Positions 7,809-14,689 of a DNA stretch of 44,290 bases are shown in pieces. The DNA comes from Micrococcales bacterium UBA2037. GTDB taxonomy: Bacteria; Actinomycetota; Actinomycetes; Actinomycetales; Microbacteriaceae. The notes beneath the pieces were generated by a model, which saw nothing but the letters and a program-made list of their open reading frames with translations, did no database searches and was not told the DNA's origin. Every line of letters begins with the position of its first letter. Position 1 is the stretch's first letter. The position numbers and the translations under genes are program-made. The DNA is taken from contig DDBH01000011.1 of the NCBI GenBank assembly GCA_002333405.1, forward strand, positions 57,347-101,636, in the 5' to 3' direction.

Positions 7809-9122
7809 TTGAAGCTAGGTCTTTTAGACTCTTGCGATTTCACCGCTGAGGCATCACGGGTTTGTAGAACCGTGTTGCCCAGCGGTGTTCGCATCTTAAG
7901 TGAAGAAATTCCGGGCGCTCCTTCGGTTGCGATTGCCGCCTCGGTGGCAGTCGGCTCCAGGGATGAATCAGATGACACCTACGGATCGACGCATTTTCTA
8001 GAGCACTTGCTGTTCAAGGGGACCAGTAAGCGCTCTGCCAGAGACATATCGGTGGCTTTTGACTCGGTTGGCGGGTCGTCAAATGCGGCAACTGCCAAGG
8101 AATACACCAGCTATTACGCCAGGGTGATGAATTCGGCACTGCCGTTAGCACTGGATGTCATTCTCGACATGTTTGTTGATGCCAAGATCGACGGGGATGA
8201 CTTCGAATTGGAGCGCACCGTCATTCTCGAGGAACTAGCCATGGGGCAGGATGACCCCGAAGATGTTGCTCATGAGGCTCTAGCCTCCGCCCTGCTGCCA
8301 GGACATGAATTGGGCCGGCCAATCGGCGGAACCAAGGAAACTATCCTCGCCACCAAGCGCTCGAGCGTAATTGACTACTACAAAAAACACTACATTCCTG
8401 CAAACCTGGTTGTTACAGCAGCCGGCGGCGTTACTCACGAGCAGCTGGTGGAGTTGGTGCAGCAGGAATTGCAAAAATTTGGCTGGCTCGATGAGACCAG
8501 CACACCGAACTTGAGGCGAGCACAGGATGAGATAGTGCTCCCGCAAACTCAAAGCTTTACCAGTGTCAACCAGGATTTTGCTCAGGCAAATATTCTGTTG
8601 GGCTATCAGAGCATCAAGGGCATGGATCCTGATCGCTACGCGCTTGGTGTTATGAACACGATTTTGGGCGGCGGCATGTCATCCAGGCTCTACCAGGTCA
8701 TTCGCGAGCAGCGTGGTCTGGCTTACTCGACCTACTCATACCAGCAAGGCTATGCAGACGCCGGTTACTTCGGCCTCTACGCTGGCTGCAACCCCGAGAA
8801 CTCAGAGCTGGTGGTAACGCTCATGAAAAAAGAGCTTGCTGATATCAGCGACAAGGGTGTCACAAAAGAAGAATTTCATCTGGCGCTGGGGTCACTAACC
8901 GGAGGCCTGGCGCTTCGCTATGAGAGTTCGATGGCAAGAATGAATCGGTTGCTGTCGGCTGAAATCGGTAGCGGTGAATATTTGTCAACCAGTGAAATCC
9001 TGGGTCGATTCCAAGAGGTCGAAATTGATCAGGTGCAGGCTGTTGCCAGTCGGATCCTGAAGAATAATTCGTCATTGGTAGCCGTTGGCCCTAACTTAGA
9101 AACACTTGAACAACTAGCTTGA
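7809..9122 (+). CDS. M16 family zinc metallopeptidase
   Basis: An insulinase/pitrilysin-type protease of the mitochondrial-processing-peptidase-like group found downstream of pnp in actinobacteria. The inverted zinc motif HFLEH is at about residues 62-66, with the third ligand region ERTVILEEL about 75 residues later, and the second M16 domain contains the GGGMSSRLYQVIREQRGLAYS signature. I chose the TTG at 7809, two bases after the pnp stop, with GGAG at 7801-7804; this gives 437 residues, normal for the family. The frame is open further upstream but only inside pnp. Substrate unknown. Confidence 0.93.
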   Translation: MKLGLLDSCDFTAEASRVCRTVLPSGVRILSEEIPGAPSVAIAASVAVGSRDESDDTYGSTHFLEHLLFKGTSKRSARDISVAFDSVGGSSNAATAKEYTSYYARVMNSALPLALDVILDMFVDAKIDGDDFELERTVILEELAMGQDDPEDVAHEALASALLPGHELGRPIGGTKETILATKRSSVIDYYKKHYIPANLVVTAAGGVTHEQLVELVQQELQKFGWLDETSTPNLRRAQDEIVLPQTQSFTSVNQDFAQANILLGYQSIKGMDPDRYALGVMNTILGGGMSSRLYQVIREQRGLAYSTYSYQQGYADAGYFGLYAGCNPENSELVVTLMKKELADISDKGVTKEEFHLALGSLTGGLALRYESSMARMNRLLSAEIGSGEYLSTSEILGRFQEVEIDQVQAVASRILKNNSSLVAVGPNLETLEQLA

Positions 9123-9128
9123 TAGGTT
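9123..9128 (+). promoter_or_regulatory. -10 box for a leaderless dapB transcript
   Basis: TAGGTT ends seven bases before the dapB ATG at 9136, with no Shine-Dalgarno sequence in between. The box lies immediately after the stop codon of the M16 peptidase. Confidence 0.5.
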
Positions 9129-9135
9129 TGAAATC

Positions 9136-9861
9136 ATGATTCATGTTTCAGTAGCCGGTGCCACCGGTCGGATGGGCGCCCTGACCAAGGGCCTTATTGA
9201 CGCCGACAGTAACCTAAAGCTGCACTCAGCGCTGGACTCTTCCTCCGCGGCCACCGAGATGCTGGGCGCCGATGTGGTGGTGGACTTCACGAATCATGCG
9301 GTGTCCCAGGAATTGGTCGAGTTTGCAATAGCCAATGACCTAAAGATTGTGGTTGGAACCTCTGGTTGGTCCGAGCAAAAGCTTGCCAGTTTAAAGAAGC
9401 TGCTACTGAAGCATCCCTCAGCTGGGGTTGTAGTTGTGCCAAATTTCTCGATTGGATCGATGTTGGCTCAACAGTTTGCGGCTCAAGCAGCCCAGTATTT
9501 TGATTCGATTGAAATTCTTGAGGCTCACCACGAAAATAAGATTGACTCTCCATCGGGCACCGCAATAAGGACCGCCGAAATCATTTCGAAGGCAAGGCAG
9601 GGAATGACTCAGCCCCTGATCCCGGGTGTTGGTCAGCCGGCCCGTGGTGAGATTCACTCCGGTGTGCCAATTCATTCACTTCGCCAAAAGGGTATTTCTG
9701 CCAAGCAGGAAACAATTTTTGGAACCGCGGGGGAGCAGCTGGTTATCTCCCATGATGTTTCTTCCTACCTGGCTTATTCGCTGGGCATTCTAAGGTCGAT
9801 TGAGTTTGCTCAGACTGCAACTGGGTTGGTTGTTGGGCTGGAGAACGTGCTCGGTAAATGA
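9136..9861 (+). CDS. dapB: 4-hydroxy-tetrahydrodipicolinate reductase
   Basis: Second step of the DAP/lysine pathway after DapA, NAD(P)H-dependent. The nucleotide-binding motif VAGATGRMG is at residues 6-14, and the catalytic/substrate segment EAHHENKIDSPSGTA lies in the middle. At 241 residues it is slightly shorter than E. coli DapB and typical for actinobacteria. The stop overlaps the next gene as ATGA. The gene is separated from dapA by thyX and a minus-strand pair, as in many actinobacteria. Confidence 0.97.
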   Translation: MIHVSVAGATGRMGALTKGLIDADSNLKLHSALDSSSAATEMLGADVVVDFTNHAVSQELVEFAIANDLKIVVGTSGWSEQKLASLKKLLLKHPSAGVVVVPNFSIGSMLAQQFAAQAAQYFDSIEILEAHHENKIDSPSGTAIRTAEIISKARQGMTQPLIPGVGQPARGEIHSGVPIHSLRQKGISAKQETIFGTAGEQLVISHDVSSYLAYSLGILRSIEFAQTATGLVVGLENVLGK

Positions 9862-10310
9862 TCACCAGGGCTTGGGTTGGCTTAATGCTGGCCCTGACAC
9901 TTTTTTACGTTCTTACACTGTTTGGCCGCGGGGTAATCCTGATCCAAGATCCAAGCCTGATTGCCAAGGCAATGGGCTTGGGAATTCTGGTGTTGCCACT
10001 TTTTGCACTCTGGGGTTTGTTTATGGAGGTCAGGTTTGGCCTTAGGTCACAGCAGCTGGCGAAACGGCTAATAACCATGGAGATTCCAGGGCTCGATCTC
10101 GAGCTTCGTGCCAGCGGGCGCGCAACCAAAGAGTCGGCAACTAGAGAGCTTGACCGGATCAAGAAGCTGGCCGCGGCAGATTCTGCAAGTTGGACGACCG
10201 CGTTTTTACTGGGTGAGGCCTATGCGGCAGCGGGTGATCGCAGAAATGCTAGATCCGCAATCCGCCGAGCAATCCTGCTAGCGGATGATTCCAAGCCGTC
10301 TAATAATTAG
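9858..10310 (+). CDS. Membrane-anchored protein with a TPR-like tail, function unknown
   Basis: 150 residues: two N-terminal membrane spans (about 7-27 and 36-57) followed by a soluble helical region whose end (LLGEAYAAAGDRRNARSAIRRAIL) resembles one tetratricopeptide unit. The ATGA overlap with dapB fixes the start. Comparable proteins follow dapB in other Microbacteriaceae, as far as I recall. The last 33 bases run into the 3' end of the oppositely oriented DUF4395 gene. No function can be assigned. Confidence 0.8.
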   Translation: MITRAWVGLMLALTLFYVLTLFGRGVILIQDPSLIAKAMGLGILVLPLFALWGLFMEVRFGLRSQQLAKRLITMEIPGLDLELRASGRATKESATRELDRIKKLAAADSASWTTAFLLGEAYAAAGDRRNARSAIRRAILLADDSKPSNN

Positions 10311-10715
10311 ATACATCTGGCATCCGAGGCACAGGCCAAAGTATGCATTCAAGAACGATGCCAAGAAAATAAATGCGGCGGCCACGCTCACCAGCACTGC
10401 ACTGAACAGACCACCGACGATCCCCAACAGCGCAAAGCTCAGCCCTACCTGTTGAGCGAACCGAGGCGGCCTTGGGTCCTCTAGTTCCTTTGGAGGCTTC
10501 AGGCTGGGTCGGACAAACTTTTTGAAAACCAGGGAGTATGGGTGAGTGCCGGGCGAAGTTATTGACCAGGCAAACAGAATGCCAAGCACGACAACGGTGA
10601 TGTAGGCAAGGCGCGCTTCCTCCAAGCTAAGCACGAACGCAATTAGCGAAAGCACAGAGGTGATTGCTGCCCCAAATCTCGGGCCTCGCGGGTCAATGTG
10701 GCCAGTGGATGTCAT
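10278..10715 (-). CDS. DUF4395 family membrane protein
   Basis: 145 residues with a short DPRGPRF start, two membrane spans, a central cytosolic or periplasmic loop (SPGTHPYSLVFKKFVRPSLKPP), the signature DPRPPRFAQQVGL, and two more spans. This is the DUF4395 family, which is commonly found next to thioredoxin-like genes and is proposed to take part in thiol redox chemistry at the membrane. Here it follows such a gene with an ATGA overlap. The last stretch (LGLCLGCQMY) contains a Cys-x-x-Cys pair that could be redox active. Confidence 0.9.
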   Translation of the reverse strand: MTSTGHIDPRGPRFGAAITSVLSLIAFVLSLEEARLAYITVVVLGILFAWSITSPGTHPYSLVFKKFVRPSLKPPKELEDPRPPRFAQQVGLSFALLGIVGGLFSAVLVSVAAAFIFLASFLNAYFGLCLGCQMYLIIRRLGIIR

Positions 10716-11146
10716 AGTGCTCCTAGTTTTGCCAGCTCTGTTTCTATGGTGTTGGTCTTGGGTGTGCCACCGACGCGGTAGCGAATCTCGCCCCTGTGGT
10801 TCAGGACGAAGATTGTGGGTGTTTGAGTGATGTTGAAGTGGGCGGCAAGGTCCAACCGGTCAGTGATGTCGGCCTCGATGAACAAGAGCGATCCGTGGCG
10901 ATGTGCCAACTTCGCCAGTGCCCGTCTAACCGCGGGGCATTGACCGCAGTACTTGGTGGAAAACAACACAAGCGTCGCTTTGGCGCCAAATTCGGTGACT
11001 GGATCACCGTTTTTGTGAACCTTGAGTTTTGCAAGATCGACTACTTCGGCGCCTAGAACTCGGTGGCCGCGGCCATGGAACAACTTGTAGACAACGCCAG
11101 CTAGCAGGCTCACTGCAACAAGCGCGAGCGTCAAGCCAATTGTCAT
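10712..11146 (-). CDS. Membrane-anchored thioredoxin-like protein
   Basis: One N-terminal membrane span (about residues 2-22) and an outward thioredoxin domain with the active-site motif YCGQCP (Cys67 and Cys70) and the cis-Pro loop QTPTIFVL. It resembles the thioredoxins that pair with DUF4395 in actinobacteria, so it probably reduces or delivers thiols outside the membrane. The start is uncertain: ATG at 11146 is used here, but in-frame GTG codons at 11152 (six bases after TACGCT, so possibly leaderless) and 11170 are possible. It is divergent from thyX. Confidence 0.88.
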   Translation of the reverse strand: MTIGLTLALVAVSLLAGVVYKLFHGRGHRVLGAEVVDLAKLKVHKNGDPVTEFGAKATLVLFSTKYCGQCPAVRRALAKLAHRHGSLLFIEADITDRLDLAAHFNITQTPTIFVLNHRGEIRYRVGGTPKTNTIETELAKLGAL

Positions 11147-11219
11147 ATCCACCCGCCAAGCGTAAGTCACTTAGAGGCAGTTGAACGGAGTGTTGCGCTT
11201 TTTTACTTTTTGCCTGGCA

Positions 11220-11225
11220 TAAGGT
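11220..11225 (+). promoter_or_regulatory. -10 box for a leaderless thyX transcript
   Basis: TAAGGT ends exactly six bases before the thyX GTG at 11232; the six bases between (TGTCTG) contain no ribosome site. Confidence 0.5.
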
Positions 11226-11231
11226 TGTCTG

Positions 11232-11960
11232 GTGACCGAAATTGAATTCCGCAGTGATGTAACTGTTGAGCTAATTAGAGCCAACGCCAAGGACGCGGAC
11301 GTGCTCTTTGCAGCCAGGGTATCTACCCAGGGTGAGCAAACCCTAGAAAGCGCTATGCAGGCCGACTCTGAGGTTGAAAAGCGCGACAAGGGTTTGATCA
11401 ACTATCTGATGCGCGATCGTCACGGCTCCCCGTTTGAGCACAACTCCATGACTTTTTATGTTCAGGCACCGATTTTTGTATTCCGGGAGTTCATGCGCCA
11501 CCGCATCGCCAGTTACAACGAGGAATCTGGCCGCTACCGTGAACTGCGACCAGTTTTTTATGTTCCAGGTCCAGAGCGAAAGCTGATTCAGGTCGGAAAG
11601 CCTGGGGCATATGAGTTCGAAGATGGCACGGCAGAGCAAACAGCTTTGGTTGAGCAGGAAACGATGGCTGTCACTCGGGCGGCCTACGACTCATATCAGC
11701 GCATGCTGGAAGCGGGCGTTGCCAGAGAGGTAGCTCGTATTGTGCTACCGGTGAATATCTTCTCGAGCATGTATGTGACGATGAATGCTAGGTCTTTGAT
11801 GAACTTTCTAAGCCTTAGAACAAAGCGCGAGGGAACTCACTTTCCATCATTCCCGCAGCGTGAAATTGAAATGGTGGCCGAGAAAATGGAAGCGCATTTT
11901 GCTGAACTGATGCCGCTGAGTTACCAGACATTCAACGAAAACGGCCGAGTAGCCCCTTAG
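11232..11960 (+). CDS. thyX: FAD-dependent thymidylate synthase
   Basis: Makes dTMP from dUMP with methylenetetrahydrofolate and reduced flavin, independent of ThyA. The ThyX signature RHRx7S is present (RHR at residues 89-91, Ser99). Length 242 is normal. GTG start with an apparent leaderless promoter. ThyX beside dapA is the usual actinobacterial order. Whether the organism also has thyA cannot be seen in this window. Confidence 0.97.
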   Translation: MTEIEFRSDVTVELIRANAKDADVLFAARVSTQGEQTLESAMQADSEVEKRDKGLINYLMRDRHGSPFEHNSMTFYVQAPIFVFREFMRHRIASYNEESGRYRELRPVFYVPGPERKLIQVGKPGAYEFEDGTAEQTALVEQETMAVTRAAYDSYQRMLEAGVAREVARIVLPVNIFSSMYVTMNARSLMNFLSLRTKREGTHFPSFPQREIEMVAEKMEAHFAELMPLSYQTFNENGRVAP

Positions 11961-11979
11961 CTTCAGTAGCTTTCGGCGG

Positions 11980-11985
11980 TAGGCT
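11980..11985 (+). promoter_or_regulatory. -10 box for a leaderless dapA transcript
   Basis: TAGGCT ends six bases before the dapA ATG at 11992 with no ribosome binding site between. Confidence 0.55.
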
Positions 11986-11991
11986 GTCTAA

Positions 11992-12972
11992 ATGGCCAAT
12001 CAACACAGCGACATTTTCGGGCAGGTGCTAGTTGCACTAGTTACCCCCATGACCCCAGATGGCGAGGTTGACTGGGAAGCAACTGAGCGCCACATTGACT
12101 ACGTAATTTCCAACGGCGCCGATGGCGTCGTGGTTACCGGCACCACCGGTGAGACTTCGACGCTCACGGATGCCGAAAAAATTCAGCTGGTCAAGGTTGG
12201 AAAGTCGGTTTCTGCTGGACGAGCCAAGATCATCACCGGCGGAGGGTCCAACGAAACTGCCCACGCAATTCAGCTGTATAAGGCAAGTGAAAAGGCCGGC
12301 GCTGATGGCGTCATGATCGTCACGCCCTATTACAACAAGCCAACTCAGGCTGGAATCTTGACTCATTTCCGGATGATTGCCGATGCCACCGACCTGCCGG
12401 TAATTCTTTATGACATCCCCGCTCGCACCGGGGTTGCAATCGGCTATGACACCTTTCACCGGGCAGCCAAGCACCCAAACATTGTTGCGGTCAAAGATGC
12501 CAAGGGTGATTTAGCCCAGGTTTCTAGATTGATGCTGGAAACGGGCTTGATGTATTTCTCGGGAGACGACTCCTACGTGTTGCCGCACCTGTCGGTCGGG
12601 GCAACCGGACTAATTGGTGTTACCGCAAACATTGCCCCTCACGCCTATCGGGAAATCGTGGATGCAACAAACGCCAACGACTTCCACGCAGCACTGAAGG
12701 TTCACAATGCACTTGAGCCACTTCAGCGTGCGATCATGAATCACGTTCCTGGAACGGTTGCGGCAAAGTACGTGCTGCACGGACTGGGACTAATCAACTC
12801 TCCTCGCGTGAGGCTGCCGCTTGTGGGCCCAGAGGACAGCGAAGCTGCAGCCATTGAGGCAGGCATCGATCAGGTCAAGAGCGTTCCCGGCCTAAGTTTC
12901 GACAACTTCCGTCCAGACAGAAATGCTGCCGCTGGTGGTGCGCTGCCTAAGGTAGCCGGGACAACCAGATAG
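11992..12972 (+). CDS. dapA: 4-hydroxy-tetrahydrodipicolinate synthase
   Basis: Condenses pyruvate with aspartate semialdehyde, the committed step to DAP and lysine. The pyruvate-binding GTTGE (residues 50-54), catalytic Tyr140 (ILYDIPARTG) and Schiff-base Lys168 (VAVKDAKGD) are in place. At 326 residues it is about 30 longer than the E. coli enzyme; the extra part is a low-complexity tail after about residue 298 ending in GGALPKVAGTTR. The stop overlaps the rnj start (TAGTG), so rnj is probably co-transcribed with dapA. Confidence 0.97.
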   Translation: MANQHSDIFGQVLVALVTPMTPDGEVDWEATERHIDYVISNGADGVVVTGTTGETSTLTDAEKIQLVKVGKSVSAGRAKIITGGGSNETAHAIQLYKASEKAGADGVMIVTPYYNKPTQAGILTHFRMIADATDLPVILYDIPARTGVAIGYDTFHRAAKHPNIVAVKDAKGDLAQVSRLMLETGLMYFSGDDSYVLPHLSVGATGLIGVTANIAPHAYREIVDATNANDFHAALKVHNALEPLQRAIMNHVPGTVAAKYVLHGLGLINSPRVRLPLVGPEDSEAAAIEAGIDQVKSVPGLSFDNFRPDRNAAAGGALPKVAGTTR

Positions 12973-14654
12973 TGGAGCTGCAGGCTCCTCCGGCACTAAA
13001 GCCGGGCCAGCTAAGAATCATCCCGCTTGGCGGACTGGGTGAAATCGGCCGCAATATGACTGTTTTCGAGCTGGATGAGCAGATCATGATTGTCGACTGC
13101 GGCGTTCTGTTTCCAGAAGAGACTCAGCCGGGAGTGGACCTGATTCTGCCGGACTTTAGCTATTTGGAAGACAAGCTCGATCGAATTTCTGGCATGGTGC
13201 TAACCCATGGCCATGAAGATCACATTGGCGGAGTGCCTTACCTGTTGCGTCACAAGCAGGATATTCCAATTCTTGGTTCCACTCTGACCCTGGCGTTTTT
13301 GGAAGCCAAGCTAAAAGAACACCGAATCACTCCGCTCACCCACACCGTCAAAGAGGGGCAAGTCGAGAAACTTGGCCCATTTGAGCTTGAGTTTGTTGCT
13401 GTGAATCACTCGATTCCGGACTCACTGGCGGTCATTATTCGATCAACTGCCGGAACTGTTTTGGCAACCGGTGATTTCAAGATGGATCAACTTCCGTTGG
13501 ATGGAAGGCTCACAGACCTACGTGCCTTCGCCAAAATTGGCGAGGAGGGGCTGGACCTGTTCATGGTGGACAGCACCAACGCCGATGTGCCGGGCTTCAC
13601 GCCGCTTGAACGGGACATTGGCCCAGTGATTGAGTCTGTTATTGCAAAGACCCCCGGCAAGGTTGTAGTGGCATCTTTCAGCTCGCACGTGCACCGAGTC
13701 CAGCAGGTGATCGATGCTGCGATTGCAAATAATCGCAAGATTGTATTTGTTGGCCGCAGTATGGTTCGAAACATGGCCATTGCTCAGGAGTTGGGCTATC
13801 TGACTGTCCCAGATGGGCAGATCGTTGAGCTGAAAAAGGCCGGCAATCTTCCGGACAACAAGGTTGTCTACATGTCGACCGGCAGCCAGGGGGAGCCGAT
13901 GGCAGTGCTGTCTAGGATCGCTAGGCAGGACCACCAAATAGAGATTGGCGATGGCGATACTGTTTTGTTGGCCAGTTCGCTGATCCCTGGAAATGAAAAT
14001 GCCGTTTATCGAGTCATCGATGGGCTGACAAAAATTGGCGCAAATGTAGTGCACAAGGCAAATGCCAAGGTTCACGTCTCCGGGCATGCTGCCGCGGGCG
14101 AACTGCTTTATTGCTACAACATCTTGAAGCCAAGAAATGTGCTGCCAATTCACGGTGAGTTCCGACACCTGCAGGCCAATGCGGACCTGGCGATAAAGAC
14201 TGGCGTACCGGTTCAGCGAACCTTGCTGGCTGAAGATGGCGCAGTCATCGACATGGTTGATGGGCTGTGTGAAATTGTGGGCAGAGTGCCATGCGACATG
14301 CTCTACGTCGACGGCAAGACGGTAGGAAAAATAACTGAGGACGACCTAAAAGATCGCCGAATTCTTGCTGCTGAGGGGTTCATCTCAATTTTTGTGGTCG
14401 TAGACAAGGCAACCGGAAAGATTGTCGAGGGGCCAGAGATCAAGGCTCGGGCATATGCCGAAGATGACCATGTCTTTGACGATATTCTGCCGGAGATTAC
14501 TAGAGCACTTGGCAGGGCCGCCGACGAGGGCGTTCGCGACAGCTATGCATTCCAGCAAGTTATTCGAAGAACCATCGGGTCATGGGTGGCGAAAGCGCAC
14601 AGGCGTAAGCCCATGATTATCCCAATTGTTGTTTACTCCTCCCGCCCCGCCTAA
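12972..14654 (+). CDS. rnj: Ribonuclease J
   Basis: Metallo-beta-lactamase ribonuclease with 5'-3' exo- and endonuclease activity, a major part of actinobacterial mRNA decay and rRNA processing. The zinc motif HGHEDH is at residues 79-84; the beta-CASP domain and the SGHAAAGELL and PIHGEFRHL motifs follow, and a C-terminal domain completes 560 residues. GTG start overlapping the dapA stop by one base. It lies in the same window as pnp, infC and rRNA genes, but in its own dapA-rnj unit. Confidence 0.97.
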   Translation: MELQAPPALKPGQLRIIPLGGLGEIGRNMTVFELDEQIMIVDCGVLFPEETQPGVDLILPDFSYLEDKLDRISGMVLTHGHEDHIGGVPYLLRHKQDIPILGSTLTLAFLEAKLKEHRITPLTHTVKEGQVEKLGPFELEFVAVNHSIPDSLAVIIRSTAGTVLATGDFKMDQLPLDGRLTDLRAFAKIGEEGLDLFMVDSTNADVPGFTPLERDIGPVIESVIAKTPGKVVVASFSSHVHRVQQVIDAAIANNRKIVFVGRSMVRNMAIAQELGYLTVPDGQIVELKKAGNLPDNKVVYMSTGSQGEPMAVLSRIARQDHQIEIGDGDTVLLASSLIPGNENAVYRVIDGLTKIGANVVHKANAKVHVSGHAAAGELLYCYNILKPRNVLPIHGEFRHLQANADLAIKTGVPVQRTLLAEDGAVIDMVDGLCEIVGRVPCDMLYVDGKTVGKITEDDLKDRRILAAEGFISIFVVVDKATGKIVEGPEIKARAYAEDDHVFDDILPEITRALGRAADEGVRDSYAFQQVIRRTIGSWVAKAHRRKPMIIPIVVYSSRPA

Positions 14655-14663
14655 CCTGCTTTT

Positions 14664-14679
14664 TAGCAATAGATTGCTA
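14664..14679 (+). promoter_or_regulatory. Inverted repeat over the ftsK promoter
   Basis: TAGCAAT (14664-14670), two bases, then ATTGCTA (14673-14679) form a perfect 7-base inverted repeat. Its right end overlaps the candidate -10 box TAGCTT (14678-14683), so it could be an operator or a short hairpin ending the upstream transcript. There is only a partial T-run after it. Confidence 0.35.
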
Positions 14680-14683
14680 GCTT
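14678..14683 (+). promoter_or_regulatory. -10 box for a leaderless ftsK transcript
   Basis: TAGCTT ends six bases before the ftsK ATG at 14690; no Shine-Dalgarno sequence is present. Confidence 0.5.
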
Positions 14684-14689
14684 TTACTC

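Noticed and set aside
9131..9140. AATCATGATT palindrome over the dapB start codon.
   Set aside because: Ten-base AT-rich palindromes are common; nothing else supports an operator there.
13518..14168. A 216-codon open frame antisense to rnj.
   Set aside because: rnj is certain on the other strand with full conserved motifs; the antisense frame has no family resemblance and follows from codon bias.
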